From: a virus
Virus record (IMG/VR): IMGVR_UViG_3300032236_000443
Coordinates: 34,100 to 98,099 of that record
Length of the DNA stretch: 64,000 bases
Reading direction: 5' to 3' (one strand)
The notes beneath the pieces were generated by a model. It saw nothing but the letters and a program-made list of their open reading frames with translations, did no database searches and had not been told where the DNA came from. Made by a program: the position numbers and the translations under genes. Positions 17,140 through 25,626 of the stretch are shown piece after piece; positions within the stretch are counted from its first letter, which is position 1, and each line of letters begins with the position of its first letter.

Positions 17140-18876
17140 TTATTCCTTGTCTACAGTTCTCCTCTGTGGAATTTTCGTTCCATAGGCGTCAGTGACAAGT
17201 TTGTTTCGTATTTCTGCCTCAGCCATCTTTTCAGTATTCATCATCTGTTGGTTGGCTGGGTCCATAGCGTTTTCAGGAGTTTCTGGTCCAGACATTCCAT
17301 CGCCTAGAACATCTCCATCACCCATCGCTTGTGGTTGCATTGGAATTGCAGAGTTGCCATCAGGACCAGGCATCATGCCTGTCATATCCATAATAGCCTT
17401 CTGAATCTGAATCTTTACTAGTTGCAAAGCACCATCTGCTTGTGCATCTGCCATGAGTTCGTCACGGATTTCGTTCAACTTCTCTTCTGGGAATTCCTCA
17501 CCAAGAGTACGAAGTGCACCTTCCTTAGACTCAAGTCCCATTCCAAGTTTTGTCTGAATTTCGTTCAAAACAATCAACTTATCCAAAGGAAGAGGTTGTG
17601 GGAACTGTGCGTAGTTCATGAATGAGATTGGGTCATTAGGGTCAAGTTGTGGTAACTGACCTTCCTTGATTGGACCATCTACATCAGGGTTGTAAATCAT
17701 TGTCTCTGGCTCTTTAAAGAAGAGGGTACGAAGAGCGAGTTCGTTAATCTTCTCAAGACCCTTGCCATATTGTGCTACTTTTTGAGAGTAACGGTTCATC
17801 AATGGCTGATACTGAATAGAAAGAGCAACACCAGAGGTGTTAGAGATAGGTTGAACTTGACCCAGTGCGGTTTCTGGGATGTTCATGATTTCGTGCATAG
17901 AACGCTTCAAGAGTTCTAGGTACTGTAAAGCACCAGAAATTCCTGCAGCACCTCCCTCAAGGTTGAAGACTTGAGCATCTTTTGGAAGACCGCCCCAAAC
18001 CTTCTTTGCACCCTTTTCGAGATTAGAGGCTTTTGCACCAACAATAACTGTCACAGGGGAAGCGTGATAGTTAATGATGTCTGCAACGTCAGTTGATATT
18101 TCATTGTATGAGCGGTTTAGTGTGATGATGTCGTGTGCGTCTGCGAGACCCCACGGTGAACCTGAAACAGGAACATTAGGAATGTGAACCACTGGAATAA
18201 GACCAAGTGGATTCGGACGAGAATCAATCAACTCATCGTTGATGTATTCCTCGATTGTGTCGTCAGTAAGAATTTCAGTGTAAGTAAATACTTGGCGAGT
18301 ACCTTCTAGAGATGTACCCCAGAAACGGTACTTCTGCTTGAAACGTAGCAAACGTGTACGGTCATGTGGGTGGAACTCAGGGAAACAGAACGATGAGTTC
18401 ATTGGAAGAATACGAACACGACCTGGATGTTCTCCACCAGCAGAGTCTTGCCATGGTTCTTCATAAGCAATCTTGACGAATACATCGCCAGTGATTCCGC
18501 CTTGCTGTGCCATTTCAAGAAGCACACGCATCTTGTCGTTATCTACTTCCCAGATACGCTCTAAGCGGTCTGGAACGATTGCTTCCGTTGCTTTGGGGGA
18601 ACGGAAGTGAATCCCCTTGCCGAAAGTAAAGCGGGCTAGAAAGTCGTTGAATGCACGGTAGTAATTAACTGTGAGTTGCATTTCGCCAGTCTCACGGCGA
18701 TAACCCCAGTGATGTCCAAGATACATCGCCCAGTTAAGTGAGTAGCGATTTAGTCGAGGACCATGTACTTCGAATTCTTCGTCAGCAAGTTCGACCAAAC
18801 CAAGTGGTGAAACCGAAATGGTTAAGTCTGATGATGCAGCCCTGTATGACGGAGGACTGAAGTCCATGAATGACAT
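17140..18876 (-). CDS. Portal protein
   Basis: This 578-residue protein is predicted to form the dodecameric DNA-packaging portal. It has the usual build: an N-terminal part with NYYRAFNDFLARFTFGKG, a central DAHDIITLNRSYNEISTDVA helix followed by HASPVTVIVGAK, and NIPETALGQVQPISNTSGVA near 340-360 (the conserved clip/stem region of SPP1-gp6-like portals). The C-terminus is Met/Pro/Asp-rich. It lies between a small basic protein and the scaffold in standard head-gene order. The start overlaps the upstream stop by TAATG. Confidence 0.88.
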   Translation of the reverse strand: MSFMDFSPPSYRAASSDLTISVSPLGLVELADEEFEVHGPRLNRYSLNWAMYLGHHWGYRRETGEMQLTVNYYRAFNDFLARFTFGKGIHFRSPKATEAIVPDRLERIWEVDNDKMRVLLEMAQQGGITGDVFVKIAYEEPWQDSAGGEHPGRVRILPMNSSFCFPEFHPHDRTRLLRFKQKYRFWGTSLEGTRQVFTYTEILTDDTIEEYINDELIDSRPNPLGLIPVVHIPNVPVSGSPWGLADAHDIITLNRSYNEISTDVADIINYHASPVTVIVGAKASNLEKGAKKVWGGLPKDAQVFNLEGGAAGISGALQYLELLKRSMHEIMNIPETALGQVQPISNTSGVALSIQYQPLMNRYSQKVAQYGKGLEKINELALRTLFFKEPETMIYNPDVDGPIKEGQLPQLDPNDPISFMNYAQFPQPLPLDKLIVLNEIQTKLGMGLESKEGALRTLGEEFPEEKLNEIRDELMADAQADGALQLVKIQIQKAIMDMTGMMPGPDGNSAIPMQPQAMGDGDVLGDGMSGPETPENAMDPANQQMMNTEKMAEAEIRNKLVTDAYGTKIPQRRTVDKE

Positions 18877-19151
18877 TACTTCTTGCCTTTATCCTTCTTT
18901 GAAGACTTCTTCTTTGAGGTTGTCTCTTTATCAGTCTTGCTTAACTTTTCTGACTTCTCTTTTTCGTGCTTCTTTTTAGCAACACCCATTTTACGGTCTT
19001 GCTCTGTGGTTTCAATGAAGCGACCACCATGCTCAACATAAGTCTTGTGTACCCAGTGAGATGCTCCTGGGTTTGGATAGTTGGAGTACTTTGCTTTTGC
19101 CTGTGCGACAATCATCGCCCACATTTTGGGGTTTGCTGGTTTACTCGCCAT
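18876..19151 (-). CDS. Small basic head-region protein
   Basis: This 91-residue protein begins with MASKPANPKMWAMIVAQAKA and GASHWVHKTYVEHGGRF, then becomes a Lys-rich disordered tail (KKSSKKDKGKK). Proteins with the same N-terminal pattern are common next to portal or terminase genes in actinophages and environmental phages. The basic tail suggests DNA or RNA contact. Function is unknown. Confidence 0.7.
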   Translation of the reverse strand: MASKPANPKMWAMIVAQAKAKYSNYPNPGASHWVHKTYVEHGGRFIETTEQDRKMGVAKKKHEKEKSEKLSKTDKETTSKKKSSKKDKGKK

Positions 19152-19176
19152 ACTATCTCCTCTCTATAACCTAATA

Positions 19177-19198
19177 GCCCCCACACTAATGTGGGGGC
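19177..19198 (-). terminator. GC-rich hairpin between genes
   Basis: A perfect 9-bp stem (GCCCCCACA/TGTGGGGGC) with a 4-nt loop lies between 19219-19614 and 18876-19151. On the minus strand TATTAGG follows, without a T-run, so it may be a weak terminator or RNA-processing site before the portal genes. Confidence 0.5.
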
Positions 19199-19218
19199 GA
19201 CTAGATGTCTGTATGAAC

Positions 19219-19614
19219 TTAGTCGTTTACGACTGTTGCGGATGTACGTTGTTGACGTCCGCCTGAACGAGCCACTGTCTCAATTGTCTGAGCAGCGTAA
19301 TCGTTGTGAGAGCCGTGTGCGAACTCTCCGAGGAATGTTGGTGCTTCTACCCAAGCGGCAGAACCAACATGTGCACGCTCTGAAAGAGTTTCAGCAGCAG
19401 GCTTCTCGAAAACGTTTGCATTACGGTTAGGGCGTCCTGCTGCAGGAATGTAACCCTGCATCATGCCCTTCTGGAAATCGGTAGGCACATCGGTGTCTGT
19501 TGCGATTCCTTCTTCAAAGCGAAGAGGACCACGACGGACTGCGTTGTCTGCACCCTTACGCTCGTATACTTGTGGTGCACGCTCTGGAAATTGAGGTGCT
19601 GGTGAGATAGACAT
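19219..19614 (-). CDS. Head-region protein, unknown
   Basis: This 131-residue protein is rich in Pro, Arg, Ala and Gly (SPAPQFPERAPQVYERKG; GGRQQRTSATVVND) and probably largely disordered. It lies between terminase and portal and has its own GGAGACTCCT-type upstream region. No family is recognised; a virion or internal head role is inferred only from position. Confidence 0.65.
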   Translation of the reverse strand: MSISPAPQFPERAPQVYERKGADNAVRRGPLRFEEGIATDTDVPTDFQKGMMQGYIPAAGRPNRNANVFEKPAAETLSERAHVGSAAWVEAPTFLGEFAHGSHNDYAAQTIETVARSGGRQQRTSATVVND

Positions 19615-19690
19615 AGGAGTCTCCTTATTTCTTAGGGAAGGCCATTCCAGGTAATAGTTTCCTACCTTTTGCCCTACTTGTGTTGTTTAA

Positions 19691-21274
19691 CTAGAAAAAA
19701 GGATTTGAGGATGCCAGAACTTCAGGCATTACCAAAGATTCTGTCAAAGAACAGGCGATTGATAAAGAGTCCACAAAGTCATCGTGGGCATAGGCTTCAT
19801 CAGGGGCGGCTACAAGAAAGTTAGGTCCCTTGAACTGAACTTCTGCATCCGTCATCTGTTGGTAGAAGCGCTTCCAAGTACGAAGTCTGCGGGTTTTTGC
19901 ATGTGCAGGCCAAGAAATCATTTCTCGTTGAATCAAGGCTTGCAAGTGCTTCCAACGCTTTGACTGTTCGGAAGGAGAAGATGTCAATGAGGATACTTCT
20001 GCTCTAGGCATAAGTAACTTTAGACGTTGCGCTACTGCGTCTCCAACACCGTTGGCATCCACTCCGATGGCAAGAACATCATAGTTCTCCAAGAAGTTAA
20101 CAATTTGAAAGTATTGTTCTTCCCAATCGTCTCCCTGCAATTCCATCCAATTCAAGATGCGGTGTTCAAAGTAGCCAAACTCATCAGGTCGGTCCCAGTC
20201 AACCCACACAACTGTGACAACTGTTGAGTCAGTTTTACGTGCTGGGTCAATACCTACAACAACTGGTGTCTTGTGCCAAGACTTAACTAACTCAGAAGAT
20301 GTATCTCCTAGTTTGTCCATAACGCTTGAGGTTACAAACATACCTCTCTCAAGCAACCACTTGCAGTTATACGACATTTGGAACTCATCAGAGTCTTCAC
20401 CGATGCGAAGCATCTCTCTTTTAATGTGAGTTGCGTAGTTAGGGTTAATCTTTGCAACTTCTTTCCAGTCCCATTGGAAGTGATTTTGCCTAGAACTCTT
20501 ACCTGTTTGACGACGCTTGTTTAACTGAATAGCCTTATAGAAGTTGTTCTTAGAAGTAGTAGGTGTGCCAGTTTTAACCATAGTACCTGCGTAGTACGCA
20601 AGCATTGGAGAGATTGATTTAGAGACGGTAAAGTCATCGGCTTCTTGACACTCATCAATAACAATCAAATGGAATGACTTAGATTCAATCTTTGCACGAG
20701 GGTTAGCAGTCATCATCGTGATTGTTGAACCAGACTTCTTTAACTTAATCTGACGAGTAACGCCGCCTACACGAGCAGCAGCATCATCAATTTCTGGGTC
20801 ACCCATAATCTCGATAGCACGCTCAGAGGTAAGTCGGGTTACAGCACGACCAAAGAGTGTTTCTACCTGTCCTTCTGTAGGTGCAAATAGTCCTACCCAC
20901 AAACCATCTTTAAACTTGCCAAGTAGGTCTGGGTACAGTTTTGCAAGGCGTGGAAGAAGAACCATAAGTGTGGCTACTACGTCAGCAACAGTTTCTGACT
21001 TACCTGACTGACGTGCGGCAAGGGCTGTGATTTCTTCGCCATCGTTAATGATTACTGACTCAATGATGCGACGTGCTAATGGCTTTTGGTATGGGTGCAG
21101 GTCATGGCCTACAAGGACCTTTAAGAAGTCCATAATTTTGTCTACAAGTTTTTCAACAAACTGTTGAGACAGTTCGTCTAGTTCTTCAACTTTTTCTTCG
21201 GGTGCAGGCTCTTCATCCTGAAGGTAAAACTCAGGATTGATTTCTTCAAACTTCTCGTCGTCGTAACTATTCAT
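19691..21274 (-). CDS. terL: Terminase large subunit
   Basis: ATG 21274 (MNSYDDEKF, 527 aa) is preferred because GGAG lies 5-6 nt upstream. The motor ATPase domain has Walker A AARQSGKSE (residues 86-94) and Walker B LIVIDECQEAD (203-213), plus a TGTPTTS coupling motif near 235. The C-terminal RNase-H-like nuclease has acidic residues D343 (VVGIDPARKTD), D406 (GVDANGVGD) and the AHDDFVDSL motif near 497-504. All key residues appear intact, so it should package DNA into proheads. No small terminase is obvious; 21356-21589 is a candidate by position. Confidence 0.95.
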   Translation of the reverse strand: MNSYDDEKFEEINPEFYLQDEEPAPEEKVEELDELSQQFVEKLVDKIMDFLKVLVGHDLHPYQKPLARRIIESVIINDGEEITALAARQSGKSETVADVVATLMVLLPRLAKLYPDLLGKFKDGLWVGLFAPTEGQVETLFGRAVTRLTSERAIEIMGDPEIDDAAARVGGVTRQIKLKKSGSTITMMTANPRAKIESKSFHLIVIDECQEADDFTVSKSISPMLAYYAGTMVKTGTPTTSKNNFYKAIQLNKRRQTGKSSRQNHFQWDWKEVAKINPNYATHIKREMLRIGEDSDEFQMSYNCKWLLERGMFVTSSVMDKLGDTSSELVKSWHKTPVVVGIDPARKTDSTVVTVVWVDWDRPDEFGYFEHRILNWMELQGDDWEEQYFQIVNFLENYDVLAIGVDANGVGDAVAQRLKLLMPRAEVSSLTSSPSEQSKRWKHLQALIQREMISWPAHAKTRRLRTWKRFYQQMTDAEVQFKGPNFLVAAPDEAYAHDDFVDSLSIACSLTESLVMPEVLASSNPFF

Positions 21275-21355
21275 TTCACTCCGTAAATAGCGAGACCCAC
21301 TTGCGTGGGCCTTCGCCTGACCAAGAGAGAGGTAAAGCAAGTAAATGGTAACACA

Positions 21356-21589
21356 TTAGTTGCGTCGTCTCAACTCTTTAGCAATGGCATGGAATGCTTC
21401 TGCACCCATAACTACTTCGTCTAATAAGACGTCACTCGGATTCTTTTGCCAAGCGGTAATACACTTGCCAATCGTGTACATCGAGTGCTCCATCCACTGA
21501 ATCAAGTCGGGAGTAGAAATCTTCGCTACTCTCTTCTCTATCCGAGTCTGGGGCTGGTGTCCATCCTGCTTCTTCCGTAAAATCGTCAT
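21356..21589 (-). CDS. Small helical protein beside terminase
   Basis: This 77-residue protein starts at ATG 21589 with GGGAAG about 7 nt upstream. It is basic and helical, with RIEKRVAKISTPDLIQWMEH and AEAFHAIAKELRRRN, a pattern seen in small proteins near terminase genes of actinophages. It overlaps the 3' part of 21432-21827 by 158 bp in another frame, which is unusual for a phage. A small-terminase or regulator role is possible but not shown. Confidence 0.6.
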   Translation of the reverse strand: MTILRKKQDGHQPQTRIEKRVAKISTPDLIQWMEHSMYTIGKCITAWQKNPSDVLLDEVVMGAEAFHAIAKELRRRN

Positions 21590-21827
21590 AAGTAACTTCC
21601 CGTGTTTCTAATGCTCCTGATAGTGCTTCTTCTTCAGTTTTTACGCCAGTCCAACGTCCACACACTAGTGCTTTGTATTTTGGCAGTCTCAGTATAAAGG
21701 GTTTTGCTGTACGGAAGGGTTCTTCAATTTCTTGTGTCCATCCACGAACAGCAACCTTATGGCCCCAATCATAGGGGAATTTAGTAACTTGAACGAATAG
21801 TGGTCCGATGTTGTGTACCTTTGGCAT
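21432..21827 (-). CDS. Unknown protein overlapping the next gene
   Basis: This 131-residue protein contains PLFVQVTKFPYDWGHKVAVR, RLPKYKALVCGRWTGVKTEE and an acidic C-terminal third (PAPDSDREESSEDFYSRL). The N-terminal half looks like a folded beta domain. The acidic C-terminal third is the stretch that overlaps 21356-21589 in another frame. It starts two bases from the stop of 21829-22560, so it is part of the operon. No family is recognised. Confidence 0.6.
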   Translation of the reverse strand: MPKVHNIGPLFVQVTKFPYDWGHKVAVRGWTQEIEEPFRTAKPFILRLPKYKALVCGRWTGVKTEEEALSGALETREVTYDDFTEEAGWTPAPDSDREESSEDFYSRLDSVDGALDVHDWQVYYRLAKESE

Positions 21828-21828
21828 C

Positions 21829-22560
21829 TTATTGTTTTATCTTCCCTGTTCCTGTTGTACCTTTTCTTAGGCTTACGCCCTTCTGATATGCACGGCTAAT
21901 AGCGTACAACTTCTTACGTGTTCCAGCAGCCATACCAGCAGTATCGGCTACGCCACGAGGCTTGTAATCTAGGAAGTTATAAATGTACTTACCCTTTGAA
22001 ACAACGCCCTTAAAACTACGCCACTCATCTTCGGTAACTTCGTAATAGTTATACCAAGTACCATCTCTAAAGACTACTGTTAAAACGCCTCTCTCAGGGT
22101 CGTAGCCCGCAGCAACTGTGCGTGGGCGCTGAGTATTAGAGGTAGTTGTAGGAACGACTGTAATCTGTGCTGGAGCACTGCTTTCGCCCTCTTGTGGTCC
22201 TTTAAGACCAGGAACAATAAGTTCGCCCGACTCTTCATCTATATCGTAAGACTGACGGTAGATTGACTTATCTACATACTCACCGTTCTTATCGGTGTAA
22301 TAACCTTGCGCCTCATCAGAGACCCAAACATTTGCGCTGGTAGCAAGCGCTTCACCAGCCATGTTCTTATAAGTCTGTGGCTTATAGAACTCGCCAGCAA
22401 TCTCGTTAAGAGACCCAAATTCTCCCATTGCCGCAGCAACTGGGCGTGAACCAATAAGATTCAGTAACTCTTCGCTAGAAGGAAGTACTGGCTTACTGGA
22501 ACGAGAAGACGGTGAAGCCGTTCGTTTCCGACCGACTCCACCGCCTCTTGTACTAGCCAT
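21829..22560 (-). CDS. KTSC-domain protein
   Basis: This 243-residue protein has a basic, Ser-rich N-terminus and a middle part rich in Tyr. Residues about 148-205 (GYDPERGVLTVVFRDGTWYNYYEVTEDEW, quoted in two parts: GYDPERGVLTVVFRDG and TWYNYYEVTEDEW) match the KTSC fold, with the typical VSKGKYIYNF end. KTSC domains occur in phage and bacterial proteins near nucleic-acid enzymes, but their role is unclear. It lies upstream of terminase and may be a virion-associated protein. Confidence 0.65.
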   Translation of the reverse strand: MASTRGGGVGRKRTASPSSRSSKPVLPSSEELLNLIGSRPVAAAMGEFGSLNEIAGEFYKPQTYKNMAGEALATSANVWVSDEAQGYYTDKNGEYVDKSIYRQSYDIDEESGELIVPGLKGPQEGESSAPAQITVVPTTTSNTQRPRTVAAGYDPERGVLTVVFRDGTWYNYYEVTEDEWRSFKGVVSKGKYIYNFLDYKPRGVADTAGMAAGTRKKLYAISRAYQKGVSLRKGTTGTGKIKQ

Positions 22561-22565
22561 TTATA

Positions 22566-23216
22566 TTAGGAGGCTGCTGCCCAAGGAGTTGTGGTGACTG
22601 TTACACCGACTGCTACAGATGTTCCTGCTGCAGTTCCTTGTGACTTGATTGTTCCAGCAACACCAACTACTGTGCCTGAAAGACCAGTAAGTGAAAGTGC
22701 TGTTGTGGTTGTTGTAGCAACTGTGAATGTGTTAGTTGCGTTATCAACAACTGTCCAAGTACCGTTTACAGTTGCGTCAACAGATGCGACTGTAACCTTA
22801 GTTCCAATTGCATACGCTGCGCCTGCACCTGAAGCAGTAAGAACTGCAAGGCCGCCTGCTGCACGTGTGACTGCTGTAACTGTCTTAGCAGCGTTAGTTG
22901 CTGCTGTTTGTACTGAGGCAATAAGTGTTGAGTCAAGGAGTGTGTCAGTTGCGTCTGCTGTAAGTTGTCCAAGTACGTTTGGAACCTTTACATAGTCAAC
23001 TCCACCAGACTGTGTGCCTGTTGTGTTAGGTGTGTAAAGAGGATAGCCATTCCAGCCATCTTCTGCAATATTGTGTGAATCCTTGGTGTAATCAAGGTTG
23101 GTTCCACCATTGTCACGGCGAACATCGTTTGGTTGTAGTGGGAAGTTACCCCATACAAAATCAACGACGACGTTTCCTTTGTCATCTACGAGATGACCGT
23201 CTTGATTTGTAGCCAT
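22566..23216 (-). CDS. Thr/Val/Ala-rich virion-region protein
   Basis: This 216-residue protein begins MATNQDGHLVDDKGNVVVDF and contains VPNVLGQLTADATDTLLDS near residue 78, resembling the start of a PASTA domain. It then becomes a repetitive Thr/Ala/Val beta region ending in TTTPWAAAS. This composition is typical of decoration or surface proteins. The PASTA likeness is short and may be accidental. A stem-loop-like CCCC...GGGG lies just upstream. Confidence 0.6.
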   Translation of the reverse strand: MATNQDGHLVDDKGNVVVDFVWGNFPLQPNDVRRDNGGTNLDYTKDSHNIAEDGWNGYPLYTPNTTGTQSGGVDYVKVPNVLGQLTADATDTLLDSTLIASVQTAATNAAKTVTAVTRAAGGLAVLTASGAGAAYAIGTKVTVASVDATVNGTWTVVDNATNTFTVATTTTTALSLTGLSGTVVGVAGTIKSQGTAAGTSVAVGVTVTTTPWAAAS

Positions 23217-23309
23217 TTTTCTTCTTTCTCTAGAGAGGTGTTATTTTCCCCATGCGCTTAGGGGAACCCTGGTATGTAGTATCCAAGACTTCTTAAAGAA
23301 TGTCAGGGT

Positions 23310-23540
23310 TTAGTCCTCACACTCATGTTCGTCTAGTTCATTTTCTAAAAGGACTTCTTCACAGTCTCTACACTTAAAGAAACGGACATCATCAAGTCCA
23401 ACGTGCAAAGAATCTGCGTGGTACTCATCTACAGCCATTTCTGGCTGAGCCAAGATTTCTGGGGGAAATGGACCTCTAGGACTATGCGCTACAGAAGGGA
23501 CTGCGTGACCTTGAACTGCAAACTTACGAATTAGAGGCAT
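23310..23540 (-). CDS. Small zinc-finger-like protein
   Basis: This 76-residue protein has a C-terminal FKCRDCEEVLLENELDEHEC segment, a plausible C2HC zinc site. The N-terminal half is Pro/Ala/His-rich. Its start overlaps the end of 23524-23841. Small Cys proteins are frequent in this phage. Function unknown; a regulatory or scaffold role is only speculation. Confidence 0.65.
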   Translation of the reverse strand: MPLIRKFAVQGHAVPSVAHSPRGPFPPEILAQPEMAVDEYHADSLHVGLDDVRFFKCRDCEEVLLENELDEHECED

Positions 23541-23841
23541 TTTTTGTTGCGGCCTTCTTTACAGTTTTCTTAGCGGTTGTGGGAGTCGGTGTAGAATCTG
23601 TATCAGGAGCAACATCTTCGGCAACAGGTTCTGCTGCTGGCTCCTCAACGGGAGCAGCCTCTACTACTGGAGAGGTGTAGTTTGAAATAATAGCCTTGTA
23701 AGCGTCTGTTGTAGGAAGAAGTCCTGCATTCTTACGGTCGTTTAGGAATGCTGGAAGGTGCTTATCGCAGTAGAGAATCTCTGTTCCAAGAGTAATTTGA
23801 TAGACATATAGAGCATCCGAGTTGCAGTTAGCGCAATTCAT
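23524..23841 (-). CDS. Zn-ribbon protein with acidic/basic tail
   Basis: This 105-residue protein begins MNCANCNSDALYVYQITLGT and has a second pair in ILYCDKHLPAFL, giving a C2-CH zinc site like that of actinophage DUF7455-type proteins. After residue 60 it becomes Pro/Glu/Ala-rich and then Lys-rich (AKKTVKKAATKN), so the tail is probably disordered. Its start overlaps 23838-24146. Role unknown. Confidence 0.65.
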   Translation of the reverse strand: MNCANCNSDALYVYQITLGTEILYCDKHLPAFLNDRKNAGLLPTTDAYKAIISNYTSPVVEAAPVEEPAAEPVAEDVAPDTDSTPTPTTAKKTVKKAATKNASNS

Positions 23842-24146
23842 TTCTTTTTCCCTTTGTTAGCAGCCTGGATTGCTGCACCCTTTTTCTTAGCGTCAGCCTT
23901 AGAGGATGCACCCCATGCTTGGAGTGATAGAAGTAGGCGAGTAGGTGAGCCATCGGGCTTACGCTCTGGTCCTGGCATATTACCCATACGAGTAAGGAAT
24001 GCGCCACGACGTGGGTTATTACCAGACTTAACTGGTGCCTTTAAATCTGAACCAGGGTGAGCCTTCTCGTAAGACTTGCGACCCTTTTCGTTAAGACCGC
24101 CCTTGGAGTTCTTACCTTCTTTACGCTGCCATGCTTCGCTTGCCAT
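23838..24146 (-). CDS. Small basic phage protein (WxRKEG type)
   Basis: ATG 24146 overlaps the previous stop (TAATG), giving 102 residues. It contains AWQRKEGKNSKGGLNEKGRK, a pattern seen in small basic proteins of cyanophages and other environmental phages, and NNPRRGAFLTRMGNMPGPER. The C-terminus is Lys-rich. It may contact nucleic acid. Function is unknown. Confidence 0.65.
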   Translation of the reverse strand: MASEAWQRKEGKNSKGGLNEKGRKSYEKAHPGSDLKAPVKSGNNPRRGAFLTRMGNMPGPERKPDGSPTRLLLSLQAWGASSKADAKKKGAAIQAANKGKKK

Positions 24147-24370
24147 TACCACATCACCCCGTGACTAAATTGATTTGGATTAAGAATATCTGCGCCACCA
24201 GTCATTGGACCAGGTGTACTCATCTGCGATTCTAACCAATATGCTGGTGGTTGCATCCCAAAGTTACGGACAATTTGTCCTTCTACAACAGTCGCTGAGT
24301 TCATAGCGCCTACTACTCCGTCATTGAAGTTGGAGTATGCTCCATCAGTTCTGTTTAGCGCTACTGGCAT
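24146..24370 (-). CDS. Unknown small protein
   Basis: This 74-residue protein is rich in Gly, Asn, Met and Pro (YSNFNDGVVGAMNSATVVEG; ESQMSTPGPMTGGADILNPN). It lies in a tightly spaced run of small genes before terminase. No family or motif is recognised; the low-complexity composition suggests an unfolded or virion-associated peptide. Confidence 0.55.
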   Translation of the reverse strand: MPVALNRTDGAYSNFNDGVVGAMNSATVVEGQIVRNFGMQPPAYWLESQMSTPGPMTGGADILNPNQFSHGVMW

Positions 24371-24373
24371 AAA

Positions 24374-25039
24374 CTACTTCTTCTTTTTTTGAGCAGCCTT
24401 TTTAGCAGCCTCACGTGCTGTTGGGGTCTTTGTTGCTTTCTTAGCAGGCATAACTTGTGGCTGGTCTGCGTAGTGAGTAATTTTCTTTGTGACAGGGTCA
24501 CGGTGAGCATACTTCTGAACCTTTGCAGGCGCTTCCGTTGGTGCGGCTGGTGCAGGAGTTTCAGACTTTGCCTGTGGTGCTGAAGGCTTAACTGGAGACT
24601 TTGCAGGCATACCTAAATCAACAGGACCGCCCTTTGGTGCAGATGGAGTCTCTGATTGAGGAACGTTAGGAGAAGAAGGTGAACCCTTTGGTTTACTAGA
24701 CTTACGAGTAAATCCAAGTGACACATCGCCAAACTGTGCGTTAACTGGAGTTCCGCCTTCAGCGTGCTTTAGTACAGAACCAAGAAATTCTTTATGACGA
24801 CCGTGGTCGTTTTGCTTTGCTGCTTCACCAAGTACGTGATTTACAACAGCCATGCGCTCTTCGTGCGAGTTGTTTGTTACAGTCTTCCACTTATCGTGCT
24901 CAAGACTTGCAGAGTGCATACGAGCATTATTAATGCCGCTGAGCATTGAGCCCATGCGACCTCCGCTAGGTGTCAATCCCGAAAGCATTGAAAGGCCTTC
25001 GTTACCGTGGCCTGCTGTTGTACGACTCATCTCTGGCAT
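24374..25039 (-). CDS. Disordered Pro/Lys-rich protein
   Basis: ATG 25039 (MPEMSRTTAGHG, 221 aa) is preferred; AAGGGA lies about 10 nt upstream. After a Gly/Met-rich N-terminus and a helical part (HDKWKTVTNNSHEERMAVVN), it has a long Pro/Ala/Lys/Ser linker and a basic C-terminus (EAAKKAAQKKKK). The layout resembles proteins at 57463-58002 and 59100-59687, which share His/Lys/Pro-rich tracts. It may be packaged with DNA in the head; this is inference. Confidence 0.55.
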   Translation of the reverse strand: MPEMSRTTAGHGNEGLSMLSGLTPSGGRMGSMLSGINNARMHSASLEHDKWKTVTNNSHEERMAVVNHVLGEAAKQNDHGRHKEFLGSVLKHAEGGTPVNAQFGDVSLGFTRKSSKPKGSPSSPNVPQSETPSAPKGGPVDLGMPAKSPVKPSAPQAKSETPAPAAPTEAPAKVQKYAHRDPVTKKITHYADQPQVMPAKKATKTPTAREAAKKAAQKKKK

Positions 25040-25053
25040 AGTCTTATGGTCCC

Positions 25054-25410
25054 TTACTTTGTTTCGTCTGACTCTGTATTCGTCAAGCAATTTTCAATAG
25101 AAATTAGTCTTTCGCCCATCTCTACAAAGGCTTCCATAAGGATTGCTTGATTTGCGTAGAGTTTGTCTACCTTGTCCTTGGTGGTGCTTCCTCCGTTATT
25201 GCTGAGTTCTCCGTCAAGTTTGTTGAGGCGCTCCATAACTCCAGGAACACGGTCACGGCCTGGTTCTGCATCTTCGCCCTCCCAATCACGCATGAAACGT
25301 TCCATCCATGAGGACCAACGCTTTACCTTCTTACGAATAGGGTTGAGGAGAATCCCCAAACTGATGATGGCACCAGTAACGATGCCAAGAGTTGTAAAGA
25401 AAGTTGTCAT
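25054..25410 (-). CDS. Membrane protein with coiled coil (DUF2746-like)
   Basis: This 118-residue protein has one membrane segment at residues 5-23 (FTTLGIVTGAIISLGILLNP), a basic WMERFMRDWEGEDAEPGRDR stretch and a helical part with RLNKLDGELSNNGGSTTKDK. This matches small actinophage proteins in lysis regions. It lies next to two other short membrane proteins (25407-25625, 25627-25806), so it may take part in holin or spanin-like functions. The precise role is unknown. Confidence 0.65.
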   Translation of the reverse strand: MTTFFTTLGIVTGAIISLGILLNPIRKKVKRWSSWMERFMRDWEGEDAEPGRDRVPGVMERLNKLDGELSNNGGSTTKDKVDKLYANQAILMEAFVEMGERLISIENCLTNTESDETK

Positions 25411-25625
25411 TGATTAAACCCAATTACCTTTGTTTTGCACCCATCGGTCCAATATAAACCAGGTTTTCCTGGAATTGGAATTATAGCCTGGGTACAGAAG
25501 CGCACATTATTAAGTGAAGGTGAATATCCTGGAGGGGTAATAGGAATTGCATGAGGTACATAGCCTGGAAAGAAAGGCTTATGGATTGCAACAATAACTG
25601 CCACTACAAGAAGATACTTTTTCAT
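25407..25625 (-). CDS. Small secreted or membrane-anchored protein
   Basis: ATG 25625 is taken as start (72 aa). The N-terminus MKKYLLVVAVIVAIHKPFFP is a signal or anchor segment, followed by a Pro-rich part and two cysteines (FCTQAII, DGCKTKVIGFNQ) that could form a disulfide outside the membrane. It is coupled to 25054-25410 by a 4-nt overlap. It may be part of a lysis or surface module. Confidence 0.6.
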   Translation of the reverse strand: MKKYLLVVAVIVAIHKPFFPGYVPHAIPITPPGYSPSLNNVRFCTQAIIPIPGKPGLYWTDGCKTKVIGFNQ

Positions 25626-25626
25626 T

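Noticed and set aside
22800-22880. True PASTA domain in 22566-23216
   Set aside because: Only about 20 residues resemble PASTA, and the rest is a Thr/Ala-rich repeat region.
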